Source: Pedobacter cryoconitis
Lineage (GTDB): Bacteria; Bacteroidota; Bacteroidia; Sphingobacteriales; Sphingobacteriaceae
Assembly: GCF_003259615.1 (NCBI RefSeq)
Contig: NZ_QLLR01000001.1
Coordinates: forward strand, 3,922 to 67,921
DNA: 64,000 bases
Reading direction: 5' to 3'
Below the pieces are notes generated by a model. That model did not search any database. It saw nothing but the letters and a program-made list of their open reading frames with translations, and was not told where the DNA came from. Position 1 is the first letter of the stretch. Each line of letters opens with the position of its first letter. Shown here in pieces: positions 8,968-18,243 of this stretch. A program made the translations under genes and the position numbers.

Positions 8968-9678
8968 TTAAGTAATAAACTCCACTTCGAAGGAAGTTCC
9001 AGGATTAAGGACAAAAAAATGCGACTTTAAGCTTCCGTCAATAGCCTCATCAATCCTTCGCCAGTCGAATTCCGCTACCGTCAGATCGCTTGGCACTTCG
9101 GTCATTCCACTCTTGAATACCATTTCTTTAGTAGAGAACAAAGGAATAAACTCTCTGCCATCCCTCACGAAAGTCTGGAAATCGATTCCCCGGCTTAGCG
9201 GATCAAAATCCTTAAAAAGAGAAGTGACCTTTGACAATTTGATCTTTTCCACAAAACTTTTCTTATAAGAAGGATCGAACCACTGTTTCATGACCAGTAC
9301 ATTTAGTGGCTGAGGCTTGTCCTTAACATAAAACGGGAAATTGCTTCCCTCAATAAAGTCCAGTAGTTCCGGTTGATCAACCGTTGAAGTGTAGAACATG
9401 GAGACATCCGGCATAAACGTTTTTTTGATAGCTTGTGTTATCTTTTTCAATCCTTCCCCATCCCCCAGATGTGCTATCGCTAAGAATAAATCATTATCAT
9501 CCTTTTCCTCATCATACAACAACCCAAAATAAGCCCTTAACACCATGGGTTTAGTTGTAAATAAGTTAATCAGATTTTCTACAAACCCCATATCAGTACC
9601 CCTTGAATATGAAGTATGATCGTCTCCGCGCTCATCAGCATCATTCTCGTTGGTATTTAAAAAATCAAATAATCCCAT
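8968..9678 (-). CDS. SseB-like domain protein
   Basis: This 236-residue cytoplasmic protein has no signal or membrane segment. The segment from about 45 to 120, with an AIAHLGDGEGLKKI core and a following PFYVK, resembles the SseB C-terminal domain. The segment from about 160 to 236, with REFIPLFSTKEM and a terminal LNPGTSFEVEF, resembles the SseB N-terminal domain. The order is therefore the reverse of classical SseB (enhanced serine sensitivity protein), whose biochemical role is unclear. The N-terminal 30 residues are acidic and probably disordered. It is followed by the hairpin terminator at 8837-8877. The family call is from motif memory only. Confidence 0.55.
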   Translation of the reverse strand: MGLFDFLNTNENDADERGDDHTSYSRGTDMGFVENLINLFTTKPMVLRAYFGLLYDEEKDDNDLFLAIAHLGDGEGLKKITQAIKKTFMPDVSMFYTSTVDQPELLDFIEGSNFPFYVKDKPQPLNVLVMKQWFDPSYKKSFVEKIKLSKVTSLFKDFDPLSRGIDFQTFVRDGREFIPLFSTKEMVFKSGMTEVPSDLTVAEFDWRRIDEAIDGSLKSHFFVLNPGTSFEVEFIT

Positions 9679-10027
9679 ATGTATATATTTTCAGGGCTTT
9701 GGTTTATCTTCAAACAAAACACTGATTACCAAACCATAAGATCTAATATATGGAATTATAAAAGGCAATAAAAAGAAATACCTAAAAAAAAATTATCCTT
9801 TCCTGATAATAAACAAAGAATAATCCTTCTCTACACTATACTGAGGTTGAACATCCTCTTATTTCTCCTTCAACAAATAACAATCCTCTTATTTCTCCTC
9901 TAACCCACAACACCAACCAACCGGATAATCATTTTTAAAAAATATAAGATAATGGGAGGACATGCGTTCCGAGCTTCTTCAGCGAAGGCAATGTCGGCCT
10001 CACATAGCTTGTATTTTTTTAAATTGA
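9679..10027. other. Intergenic stretch with short direct repeats
   Basis: No gene is supported. Two imperfect direct copies of a unit of about 30 bases containing ATCCTCTTATTTCTCCT occur at about 9852-9911. A more GC-rich patch at 9960-10010 contains a small hairpin (CTTC/GAAG arms around AGC) and could be part of a dispersed repeat. I see no T-run terminator. Confidence 0.4.
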
Positions 10028-11938
10028 TTACCCCTCCACAAACTCCCACGCACTCTTATACCCCCCAAATCCCTCCACATACCCAATAAACCCATTATAA
10101 AACTCCGACCTCGAAAGCGTTGCACTATCCCCAACCACTACTAACTTCTTCTTTGCCCTGGTAATCGCTACATTCATCCTTCTCACATCAGCTAAAAACC
10201 CGATTACCCCTTCACTATTACTCCTTGTCAACCCTATATATACTATATCCCTTTCCTGCCCCTGAAAACTATCAATAGTATTCACAGTAATCTTATCCGC
10301 ATAAACCATTAACTCCGGCGTATTCAATAAAAGCTCCTTTAACAAATACACCTGCTGCTTATAAGGCGAAATCACAGCAATAGTAGGGAAATCGGCCAAA
10401 ACCACTCCACTATCCCTCACCCTGTTCACCAACTGCGTCAAATGCTTCATCAAAAACACCCCCTCCTCAGGATTCGTCGTACTCGTTCCCTCCAACTTCT
10501 CCTCAAAACCACAACCCGCCGTATCTACAAACTCCACAGGCTCTTCCCCATCCATCAAAACCCGTGTCGCCACAGAAACATGAGCCTTCATCCTATCCTC
10601 ATAAAAAACCCTGGAAGAATACCCCATAATCTGTTCATTCATCCGGTACTGCTCCTCTAAAAGCACTACCGCCTCAGGATGCAAACCCACACACTTCTCC
10701 AATAAAGTAGTGCTCAGCCCATTTCTTGCAGCCACATTAGACTTTACTGTAGGCGACAACTGGCAATGATCCCCCGCAAAAATCACCTTTTTAGCCTTCA
10801 AAACAGGTATCCAGCAAGCCGGCTCCAGCGCCTGTCCAGCCTCATCAACCACTACCGTATGAAAATGACGATTTCTGACCGTATAATGGTTAGACCCCAC
10901 TAAAGTTGCCGTAATCACCTGCGCCTTCGCCACCAGATCATCAATAATATACTGCTCAGTATTGCCCACCTCTTTCATAATCTTGTGTGCCTCACTGAAC
11001 AACGCCTTACGCTGTTCCTGCTCCGCCCTGCCAAAATTCCGCTTATACTTATGTGCCAGGTTCTTATACTCATTCGCCTGCTTTTTCAGGTTTTTCATTT
11101 CCTTCATGCTGCTATGCTCAGCCATTCTGCTACCCAGCGTTAAAGCCGTCAGCCGCTCCGAAACCCTTGCCGGATTTCCTACACGCAACACATTCAACCC
11201 CTCATCAGCTAACTTTTCACTCAGTAAATCGACTGCCGTATTACTCGGTGCAACCACTAAAATCTGGTGATGATCCTGCTTAATCAAAGCCTTTATCGCC
11301 TGAACAAGCGTAGTTGTTTTACCCGTTCCCGGAGGCCCGTGAACAATGGCCAGGTCAGTTGCGGATAAAATCTTGTCTACCGCAAGCTGCTGAACATCAT
11401 TTAAAGAAGGAATACGATACAGATGGGTTTGACTATTGAACGAAGGAGACAGCTCACCCGTCAAAATCCTGACCAGCCTTCCATCCTCCTCCTTCTCAAA
11501 AGGAGAACCCGCCAGCTTAAGCGCATTCTGCATTTCATCATAACTATTGTTATCAAAAAGCACATCCAGCCCCAGCTTACCATCGCGCGACCAATCCGGC
11601 AATTCATCCGTCCGTAAAGTAACTTTGATTTGATTACCAGACTGGTGATAAACCACGCCCTCCACCCGGTCAACCTTTGGATCATGATTAGAAAACAACA
11701 CTACCGATGCACCAAAACGAAGCTGATGGCTAATATCCTGGTGAGAAGTCCGTTCCATTTCCACCGTCAGATAATCACCACGGCTCATTTCAGAACCCCT
11801 GATTGCAACCGGGTACCACGTTAAACCATTCGCCCGGCGATCCGCTACAGAAGAAGACTCCGTTAATTTTAAATAAGCATTTTGATCTTCTTCACGTTCA
11901 GTTTTGAGTAAATCAAGCAGTTTTTTGAAATATTCCAT
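10028..11938 (-). CDS. Superfamily 1 DNA/RNA helicase (UPF1/IGHMBP2-like)
   Basis: This 636-residue ATP-dependent helicase belongs to the UPF1-like SF1B group. An N-terminal beta-barrel region (about 40-160) precedes the motor. Walker A is GPPGTGKTT at 201-209. Walker B is VVDEAGQA near 365, followed by GDHCQLSPT (motif III). Motifs V and VI are DSFQGQERD and NVAITRAKKKL near the C-terminus. Length and order match bacterial IGHMBP2-type proteins, whose cellular substrate is mostly undefined. A TACCTTTG -7 box ends only five bases before the ATG, so the transcript may be leaderless. The gene diverges from a plus-strand hydrolase gene. Confidence 0.92.
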   Translation of the reverse strand: MEYFKKLLDLLKTEREEDQNAYLKLTESSSVADRRANGLTWYPVAIRGSEMSRGDYLTVEMERTSHQDISHQLRFGASVVLFSNHDPKVDRVEGVVYHQSGNQIKVTLRTDELPDWSRDGKLGLDVLFDNNSYDEMQNALKLAGSPFEKEEDGRLVRILTGELSPSFNSQTHLYRIPSLNDVQQLAVDKILSATDLAIVHGPPGTGKTTTLVQAIKALIKQDHHQILVVAPSNTAVDLLSEKLADEGLNVLRVGNPARVSERLTALTLGSRMAEHSSMKEMKNLKKQANEYKNLAHKYKRNFGRAEQEQRKALFSEAHKIMKEVGNTEQYIIDDLVAKAQVITATLVGSNHYTVRNRHFHTVVVDEAGQALEPACWIPVLKAKKVIFAGDHCQLSPTVKSNVAARNGLSTTLLEKCVGLHPEAVVLLEEQYRMNEQIMGYSSRVFYEDRMKAHVSVATRVLMDGEEPVEFVDTAGCGFEEKLEGTSTTNPEEGVFLMKHLTQLVNRVRDSGVVLADFPTIAVISPYKQQVYLLKELLLNTPELMVYADKITVNTIDSFQGQERDIVYIGLTRSNSEGVIGFLADVRRMNVAITRAKKKLVVVGDSATLSRSEFYNGFIGYVEGFGGYKSAWEFVEG

Positions 11939-11943
11939 TGCAG

Positions 11944-11951
11944 CAAAGGTA
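11944..11951 (-). promoter_or_regulatory. -7 box directly before the helicase ATG
   Basis: The minus strand reads TACCTTTG, a perfect TAnnTTTG match, and five bases separate it from the ATG at 11938. In this promoter class transcription starts roughly five to seven bases after the box, so the mRNA would begin at or next to the start codon. Confidence 0.5.
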
Positions 11952-12021
11952 GCAGTTTACCTCAATTTTGACATTCACTTGAAAACCACCTCAAACAGAA
12001 GCCCTATATTGCACCCAGCAC

Positions 12022-12885
12022 ATGAAAAACTACAGACAAATCTATCAGCAAGCAAAAGACCTGAGTCAAATGGAAAGCTCGGCAATCGATGATTTACTCT
12101 GGAAATTGATCTGTTACGCCCCAAAAATCCCACTAAGATTAGCCCAGCAGCAACTATTAGACACAGCCGAACACTTTCAGCTATCCGTAACAGATACCTA
12201 TTTCACTAAACAAGAACTCGTTTTTAATGGATTTAAATGGGGAACAGGCAGCCGTAAAATACTGCTTACCCATGGCTGGAGCTCCAAAGCAGCAGACTTT
12301 TCTGCCCTGCTGGAAGAACTGCTCAAACTAGAAGACGTAGAAATTATTGCCTTTGACGCGCCAGGCAACGGAAGTTCACCAGCAGAACTCTCCAACCTGA
12401 TCCTGTATATAGAAGCTATCAAAAAGATTATCAATCAATACGGAGCACCATCTACTGTGATCGGCCACTCTTTAGGCGCAATGGCAAATGTGATTGCCCT
12501 GCAACAAGCAGGCATTAAGCCCGGTGCACTGATCAGTATTGCACCTGTTATCAAACTAAAAGCACTCTTCTGCAATATGCTGAATAGCGTAAACGTACCT
12601 GAAAATCTGCAAGACAACTTTTTCGCCTCTTTTCAGGCTACCTTTAACAGGCCGGCTTCCGATTACGATCTGGATACCTATTATAACTTTGACCACACCC
12701 TGAACCACTGGATTGCATTTGATGAAGACGATACTGTAGTCAATTCAGCTTACCTCAGTACCTTTTTAAAAGACCGGCCATGGATAAAGTCTGAAAACTA
12801 TAAAGGAGCAGGGCATGAAAAATTAATCAAGCACACCCCACTCCTTAATGATCTGATCAGAGATTACTTCCCTGTTAGCTTATAA
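12022..12885 (+). CDS. Alpha/beta hydrolase
   Basis: This 287-residue soluble alpha/beta-hydrolase is probably an esterase or lipase-like enzyme of unknown substrate. The nucleophile is Ser150 in GHSLGA, the oxyanion-hole segment is THGWSS near 83-88, and the catalytic His is about 265 in GHEKLI. The acid is probably an Asp in the FDEDDTVV segment near 240. No signal peptide is present. Its 3' end is one base from the end of the convergent DUF6515 gene. Promoter elements must lie in the 83-base gap shared with the divergent helicase. Confidence 0.85.
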   Translation: MKNYRQIYQQAKDLSQMESSAIDDLLWKLICYAPKIPLRLAQQQLLDTAEHFQLSVTDTYFTKQELVFNGFKWGTGSRKILLTHGWSSKAADFSALLEELLKLEDVEIIAFDAPGNGSSPAELSNLILYIEAIKKIINQYGAPSTVIGHSLGAMANVIALQQAGIKPGALISIAPVIKLKALFCNMLNSVNVPENLQDNFFASFQATFNRPASDYDLDTYYNFDHTLNHWIAFDEDDTVVNSAYLSTFLKDRPWIKSENYKGAGHEKLIKHTPLLNDLIRDYFPVSL

Positions 12886-12886
12886 A

Positions 12887-13630
12887 TTATTTCCCAATCA
12901 CTTTATAAGAAACCTTACCGTCATCACCAAATAGCTGTTCATAATAGACCCCATAATCAGAAACATAGTATTTATTACCTTTAACCATTACTTCTTTATA
13001 CCCCTCAGGCAGCTGAGTGACTACATCACCAATCTGCGGGCCATTATCCTGATTATCATTTCCATTGTCTGTATTCAGCACCCCATCTTTACCGGCAACG
13101 ATATAAACCGTTTTCCCATCCTGATCCTGAGATTCGCTGTAATACACCCCTTTGTACTCATAATAAGTTTGTCCGTTAATCACAACCTGCTGCGCATCAG
13201 AAGGAAGTGCAGGCACTGAAGCCCCTATCGGCGGAACAACGACCTTATAAGTATCATCATACTGTCTGTAGAATAATCCGCCGGAATAATAAAACTGGCT
13301 ATCCCCATAAAAGAATGGATAATATCCAAAAGGAAGTACGCTGATCCCAAAACCTAAATAAGGTCTGTAATAACTGCGGTAGGAATAATATGGTCTTCTA
13401 AACCCCCAGCCAGCCGGACGGTAATGATAACCGGCACGAACGCCGATATGCACTGAGCCGCCTCCGCCAAATGAACCTCTTGAGGGACCATGAAAAGACC
13501 GGCCGCCAAAACCGCCACCATGTCCACCGCCACCACGTCCGCCTCTTTGTGCAAAAACACTTGTTGTCAGTCCGCTGAATACCAATAAAGCAACTACAAC
13601 TATTAACGATTTAAAATTCAGAGTTTTCAT
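12887..13630 (-). CDS. Secreted DUF6515-family Gly/Tyr-rich protein
   Basis: The N-terminus is a typical Sec signal peptide ending at VFAQ, followed by a Gly/Arg/His-rich low-complexity stretch and a Tyr/Pro-rich region. Two similar C-terminal units follow, each with a (G)xxYYxxxGVYY core. This order matches DUF6515 proteins of Bacteroidota, whose function is unknown; a periplasmic or surface role is likely. I place the start at the in-frame Met at 13630 rather than 13645, because the signal peptide then begins with MKTLNFKS. The two C-terminal repeats (about residues 135-185 and 200-247) suggest duplication. Confidence 0.75.
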   Translation of the reverse strand: MKTLNFKSLIVVVALLVFSGLTTSVFAQRGGRGGGGHGGGFGGRSFHGPSRGSFGGGGSVHIGVRAGYHYRPAGWGFRRPYYSYRSYYRPYLGFGISVLPFGYYPFFYGDSQFYYSGGLFYRQYDDTYKVVVPPIGASVPALPSDAQQVVINGQTYYEYKGVYYSESQDQDGKTVYIVAGKDGVLNTDNGNDNQDNGPQIGDVVTQLPEGYKEVMVKGNKYYVSDYGVYYEQLFGDDGKVSYKVIGK

Positions 13631-13789
13631 AACGAAATGAATCAATTTGTTTTTATGACTACGCCACCATAAAAAGGATTATTCCCATTTTCAATCAATT
13701 CTTTTTTTAACTAAAAGGTGATAAAACTGTGACAAATCGCACAAGAGAAACAGAAAAATGCTACTTTACAGCTATCAATTGAACCACAA

Positions 13790-15745
13790 ATGAGATTATT
13801 TAACAAGCAGCAACTTTTAATCCTGGCAGCCATCCTATTGTCCACAGGCAGCTACGCACAACATCCTGATCATACACTAAACCCAGGCCATACATCAGAC
13901 ATAACCGGCGCACCAGAGCCCTATGGCGCTCTTCCTACCGCAAGACAGCTCAAATGGCAGGAAACAGAAATGTATTGTATCATTCATTTCACCCCGACAA
14001 CCTTTCAAAACAAAGAATGGGGATATGGAGACGCTGACCCGGCTATATTTAATCCTAAAAAATTCAACGCCCTTCAAATCGTCAATGCCGCTAAATCCGG
14101 AGGCTTTAAAGGAATCGTATACGTAGCCAAACACCATGACGGTTTCGCACTCTGGCCAACAAAAACTGCCGCTTATAACATTAGTGAAAGCCCGTGGAAG
14201 GATGGTAAAGGAGATATGGTCAGAGAATTTCAGCAGGCCGCAAAACAAACGGGGATGAAATTCGGAGTCTACTGCTCCCCATGGGACCGGAATAATCCAG
14301 CCTATGGAACACCAGCCTACCTTACTATTTACCGAAATCAGCTTCAGGAACTTTATACCAATTATGGAGAACTGTTTATGAGCTGGCACGATGGCGCAAA
14401 TGGCGGGGACGGCTCTTACGGAGGAAAAAATGAAAAAAGAAAAGTAGATCAGTCCAACTATTACGACTGGCTGAATACCTGGGAAATTACCAGGAAATTA
14501 CAACCCAATGCCAGTATTTTCAGCGACATCGGTCTTGACGTACGCTGGGTAGGCAATGAAAAAGGAATTGCGCCAGAAACAAGCTGGTCTACCATTACCC
14601 TCAAAGGAAACGAAGGTAAACCGCCAATGCCCGGTTTTCTGGAAGACTCCAACCTTGGCAGCGGTACAAGAGGCGGCGAACAATGGATACCTATTGAAGG
14701 CGATGTATCCCTGCGTCCGGGATGGTTTTACCATGCCGAACAGGACGGCCAGGTCAAAACAGTAGCAGAACTGTTTAACATTTACTGCAAATCTGTTGGC
14801 CATGGCGGCGCACTCGATCTTGGACTTTCCCCAACTACCGAAGGAATTCTTCATCCAAAAGACGTAAACACATTAGCAGAATTCGGGAAATTGCTGAAAC
14901 AGGTATTTGCCCATAACCTGGCTAAAGAAGCCAAAATAACCCTCTCTAACATCCGCAACAAACAAGCAGGCTCATTCGGCGCAGCAAACCTGACCGATGC
15001 CAGCAGATACAGTTATTGGGCCACAGACGATGCTGTTCACAGCGCCTGGGCACAGCTTGACTTTAAGAGGCCCGCAAAATTCAGTATCGTACAACTTCGC
15101 GAAAACATTAAGCTTGGTCAAAGGATAGACAGCGTAACTGTGGAAGTCTTCAAAAACCACAAATGGGAACTACTGGCTAAAGCGACCAGCATTGGCGCGA
15201 ACAGAATAATCCGTTTGCCTGAACCCCAGTCATCCGCAAAAATCCGTATCCATGTTTATGCGCCTGTAGCGATTGCATTAAGTGAAATTGGCCTTTACCT
15301 GGAGCCGGAGCTTAAACCAATGTCTGCTCAAAATTCAGACGTTGCCTATAGCAAAACAAACTGGAAAGCATCCGTTTCAACCCCTTCAGCTCATACGCAG
15401 CTTGAACTTAAAAACAGTATAGACAATAATAAATCGACCTTTTTCGAAACGAAAAGCAGCAACTATATTGACCTTGACTTTGGAAAATCACTGACATTTT
15501 CGGCAGTAGGTTACTTACCCGGACAAGATGGAACAGCCACCGGGGCGATTGAAAAATATGAATTATTCAGCAGTACAGATGGTAAAAAATGGCAGAAGAT
15601 TGCCAGCGGGGAATTCTCAAATATTAAAGCTAACCCTATTTTACAACGGATCACTTTAGCTGCGAAAACAACAGCCAGATACCTGAGATTACAAAATAGT
15701 GAAGATGGATTACTACGTATCGCAGAACTGGAAGTTTACAAATAA
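13790..15745 (+). CDS. Alpha-L-fucosidase (GH29) with discoidin-like domain
   Basis: This secreted glycosidase is expected to release terminal L-fucose from glycans. A signal peptide ends near residue 24. The GH29 catalytic barrel covers about 40-390, with HHDGFALW at 115-122 and the likely nucleophile Asp201 in SWHDGAN. An F5/8 type C (discoidin)-like region follows, and the C-terminal 130 residues form a second carbohydrate-binding-type beta-sandwich. At 651 residues it fits two-module GH29 enzymes. It stands alone, not in a polysaccharide locus; the SusCD pair is 22 kb away. Its stop is two bases from the end of the convergent sigma gene. Confidence 0.9.
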   Translation: MRLFNKQQLLILAAILLSTGSYAQHPDHTLNPGHTSDITGAPEPYGALPTARQLKWQETEMYCIIHFTPTTFQNKEWGYGDADPAIFNPKKFNALQIVNAAKSGGFKGIVYVAKHHDGFALWPTKTAAYNISESPWKDGKGDMVREFQQAAKQTGMKFGVYCSPWDRNNPAYGTPAYLTIYRNQLQELYTNYGELFMSWHDGANGGDGSYGGKNEKRKVDQSNYYDWLNTWEITRKLQPNASIFSDIGLDVRWVGNEKGIAPETSWSTITLKGNEGKPPMPGFLEDSNLGSGTRGGEQWIPIEGDVSLRPGWFYHAEQDGQVKTVAELFNIYCKSVGHGGALDLGLSPTTEGILHPKDVNTLAEFGKLLKQVFAHNLAKEAKITLSNIRNKQAGSFGAANLTDASRYSYWATDDAVHSAWAQLDFKRPAKFSIVQLRENIKLGQRIDSVTVEVFKNHKWELLAKATSIGANRIIRLPEPQSSAKIRIHVYAPVAIALSEIGLYLEPELKPMSAQNSDVAYSKTNWKASVSTPSAHTQLELKNSIDNNKSTFFETKSSNYIDLDFGKSLTFSAVGYLPGQDGTATGAIEKYELFSSTDGKKWQKIASGEFSNIKANPILQRITLAAKTTARYLRLQNSEDGLLRIAELEVYK

Positions 15746-15747
15746 CG

Positions 15748-16341
15748 TTAAAAATAGCACCGTAATTCTTTTACAGCCAGTCTGATTTTTGATTTTACGG
15801 TGCCTAAAGGAATATGGAGTTTGTCAGAAACTTCTAACTGCGTATAGCCCTGAAAATAGACCAGTGTAAGAATCTGTTTCTGCGAATCTGACAAGACCCC
15901 TATCAGCTCCCGTATTCCGATAACATCGGTATTGTAACGGAAATGGTGAAAATCATTGACCTTGGAGTATACACTGTCGATGTCATCATTCCTGATACTC
16001 TTTGCAAAGTTTTTCCCTTTAAGGTAGTCTTTTGCAGTATTACGCGCTAAACAGGACATCCAGGTAAATAACCTGCCTTTCCCCTCATCATATTGATCAA
16101 TTGACTTCCAGATTTTGATAAATGTTTCCTGTAAAATATCTTCAGCTACCTCTCTGGAGGAAACCAATTTAGAGATCACCCCTAACAACATAGACGCATA
16201 AACCACATATAAACGGTTAAAAGACAGCTGGTTTTGCGTCTTTAATTCCATGACTATTTCTCTTTCAAAGAAATCCTTCCGGACAGAAACTTTGTCTTCG
16301 CTGGCCACTACCATTATTTTTTGACTATAGGCTCTGTTCAT
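15748..16341 (-). CDS. ECF-type RNA polymerase sigma factor
   Basis: This 197-residue sigma-70 family protein has region 2 at about 40-105 (with EDILQETFIKIWKSI and TWMSCLARN) and region 4 at about 140-195 (with YTQLEVSDKLHIPLGTVKSK as the helix-turn-helix). The RLFTWM...DYLKGK segment resembles SigK-type ECF factors. No anti-sigma gene lies next to it, which is unusual for this class. Alternative starts exist at Met10 and Met31; I keep the longest. It is convergent with the fucosidase gene. Its regulon cannot be read from the window. Confidence 0.88.
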   Translation of the reverse strand: MNRAYSQKIMVVASEDKVSVRKDFFEREIVMELKTQNQLSFNRLYVVYASMLLGVISKLVSSREVAEDILQETFIKIWKSIDQYDEGKGRLFTWMSCLARNTAKDYLKGKNFAKSIRNDDIDSVYSKVNDFHHFRYNTDVIGIRELIGVLSDSQKQILTLVYFQGYTQLEVSDKLHIPLGTVKSKIRLAVKELRCYF

Positions 16342-16601
16342 GGGATTAATTAATTTAACCTGAGTAAATATCTAAATTTACCGTCTTAGCCTAAGCATCG
16401 CAATAGATTATCACCATTCATTCCGTTCATTTTCTAAAGAGATAATTTTGGTTTTACAGAAATAATTTATGCCCTAATCAGCAAAACCGACAACCGGTAA
16501 CATCCGTATAAGTTAACAAAAATTCACATCAGTAACAAGTGCTATCTTTATAATGAACAGAAAATAAACGGAAAGATTTACCGAAGCCCGTCAAATGGCT
16601 C

Positions 16602-16609
16602 TACCTTTG
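16602..16609 (+). promoter_or_regulatory. -7 box before selO
   Basis: TACCTTTG matches the Bacteroidota -7 consensus. Transcription would start near 16615, after the apparent upstream start at 16595, which supports the selO start at 16634. Confidence 0.5.
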
Positions 16610-16633
16610 TGTCTTAAAAAGAAGCAGGATTTT

Positions 16634-18190
16634 ATGGAAAAATTGAGTACAAAAACGTTTAAAAATGAATTCATCACTACATTTGATGGTGATGAAAGCG
16701 GAAACTTTCCACCCCGACAAACTCCCGGCGTTTTATACAGCAAAGCTATACCCACCCCAGTTAAAAATCCTGAACTCCTGGCCTGGTCTGATGAACTGGC
16801 AGAAGAGCTTCAAATCGGTCAGCCAAATGAAAAAGACATCAATATCATTGGCGGTAATGTGCTCAACCCTTCCATGTATCCCTATGCCGCCTGTTATGCA
16901 GGCCACCAATTTGGAAATTGGGCAGGACAACTGGGCGACGGACGTGCAATTACTCTTGGAGAATGGGAAAACTCAAATAAGGCGATTTACGAGCTTCAGC
17001 TTAAAGGGGCTGGCCCAACACCATATTCCCGCAGAGGAGACGGCAGAGCGGTCCTGAGATCCTCAGTACGTGAATACTTAATGAGTGAGGCTATGTTCCA
17101 TTTGGGTATTCCTACCACCAGGGCTTTAGCGCTGGTCACTACAGGAGATCAGGTGATGCGCGATCTTTTTTACGATGGAAACGCCGCCTATGAAAAAGGC
17201 GCTATTGTGCTGCGTACAGCACCAAGCTTCCTGCGTTTCGGGAATTTTGAAATGCTCGCTGCCAGACAAGAGATCCCTCAGTTGGAAAAACTGACCTCAT
17301 GGACCATAGAAAGGTTTTTTCCGCATTTAACAGGAGCAAACAAAACCCTCGCCTGGTTTGAAGAAGTTGTGGATAAAACAGCCAGCCTGATGGTCGAATG
17401 GATCAGGGTAGGTTTTGTACATGGGGTGATGAACACCGATAACATGTCGATCCTTGGGCTTACCATTGATTATGGCCCTTTCTCTTTTCTGGATCAGTAT
17501 GACCTTGAATTTACGCCAAACACCACAGACCTTCCCGGAAGAAGATATGCTTATGGCCGTCAGCCTTCCATTGGTTACTGGAACTTAGGCTGCCTGGCCA
17601 GTGCTATCGCGCCCCTTTTTGAACAACCTGAACAGCTTTCAGCAGCCCTGGAAAACTACAAGACAATTTACTTCTCCAAATACCACGCAATGATGGCAGA
17701 CAAGCTTGGACTGGATGAGTTCAAAGCAGCAGATCAGGAGCTGATTGAGACGGTTGAAAAGACCCTGAATTTACTCAAATCCGATATGACAATTTTCTAT
17801 CAGCTGTTGATTACACTGCCTGCGGAAGCCACTACGGAGGATCTCATTTCAATCCATTTTTCCCCTTCATTCTATGAGCTTCCCAACAAAGTAAATCAAC
17901 AAGAGCTCTATCAAACTATAAATGCTTATCAAAAGATAATCAGCGAGAACCAAATTTCACCTGAAGCTTCACAAGAGCTCATGAGAAAAAGTAATCCCCG
18001 CTTTATTTTGAGAAATTATTTGCTTCTTCAAGCGATACAAGAACTCGAAAAAGGAGAGCAAACTCTATTTATAAAATTGCAGGAAGCACTCAAAACCCCC
18101 TATTCAACAGCACATGATGAGTTCTTTAAATTAAGACCGGAATGGGCAAATGATCAGCCCGGAAGTTCTACTTTATCCTGCAGTTCTTAA
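16634..18190 (+). CDS. selO: Protein adenylyltransferase SelO (YdiU)
   Basis: SelO is a pseudokinase-fold enzyme that transfers AMP from ATP to Ser, Thr or Tyr residues of target proteins and is linked to redox stress. The conserved YAACYAGHQFG and GDGRA segments lie near 80-120. The nucleotide region KGAGPTPYSRRGDGRAVLRS and the metal-binding HGVMNTDN...DYGPF follow in the right order. Extension to 16595 is possible, but AGGA six bases before the ATG at 16634 and a -7 box at 16602-16609 favour the shorter 518-residue form. Its end faces the dehydrogenase gene nine bases away. Confidence 0.92.
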   Translation: MEKLSTKTFKNEFITTFDGDESGNFPPRQTPGVLYSKAIPTPVKNPELLAWSDELAEELQIGQPNEKDINIIGGNVLNPSMYPYAACYAGHQFGNWAGQLGDGRAITLGEWENSNKAIYELQLKGAGPTPYSRRGDGRAVLRSSVREYLMSEAMFHLGIPTTRALALVTTGDQVMRDLFYDGNAAYEKGAIVLRTAPSFLRFGNFEMLAARQEIPQLEKLTSWTIERFFPHLTGANKTLAWFEEVVDKTASLMVEWIRVGFVHGVMNTDNMSILGLTIDYGPFSFLDQYDLEFTPNTTDLPGRRYAYGRQPSIGYWNLGCLASAIAPLFEQPEQLSAALENYKTIYFSKYHAMMADKLGLDEFKAADQELIETVEKTLNLLKSDMTIFYQLLITLPAEATTEDLISIHFSPSFYELPNKVNQQELYQTINAYQKIISENQISPEASQELMRKSNPRFILRNYLLLQAIQELEKGEQTLFIKLQEALKTPYSTAHDEFFKLRPEWANDQPGSSTLSCSS

Positions 18191-18196
18191 GCCTGA

Positions 18197-18243
18197 AATC
18201 AGGCCAGTTTATTTGCTGTAGACTGGCCTGATTCTGCAGCATC
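18197..18243. terminator. Perfect 12-bp hairpin between converging genes
   Basis: Arms AATCAGGCCAGT and ACTGGCCTGATT are perfect complements around a 23-base loop. One side lies within the last codons of the minus-strand dehydrogenase. No T-run follows on the plus strand, so terminator activity for selO is possible but not certain. Confidence 0.5.

Noticed and set aside
9841-9911. Possible CRISPR-like repeat
   Set aside because: Only two copies, adjacent to one another without spacers.
16443-16450. TAATTTTG as a promoter of selO
   Set aside because: A second box at 16602-16609 fits the selO start better, and such boxes occur by chance in AT-rich DNA.
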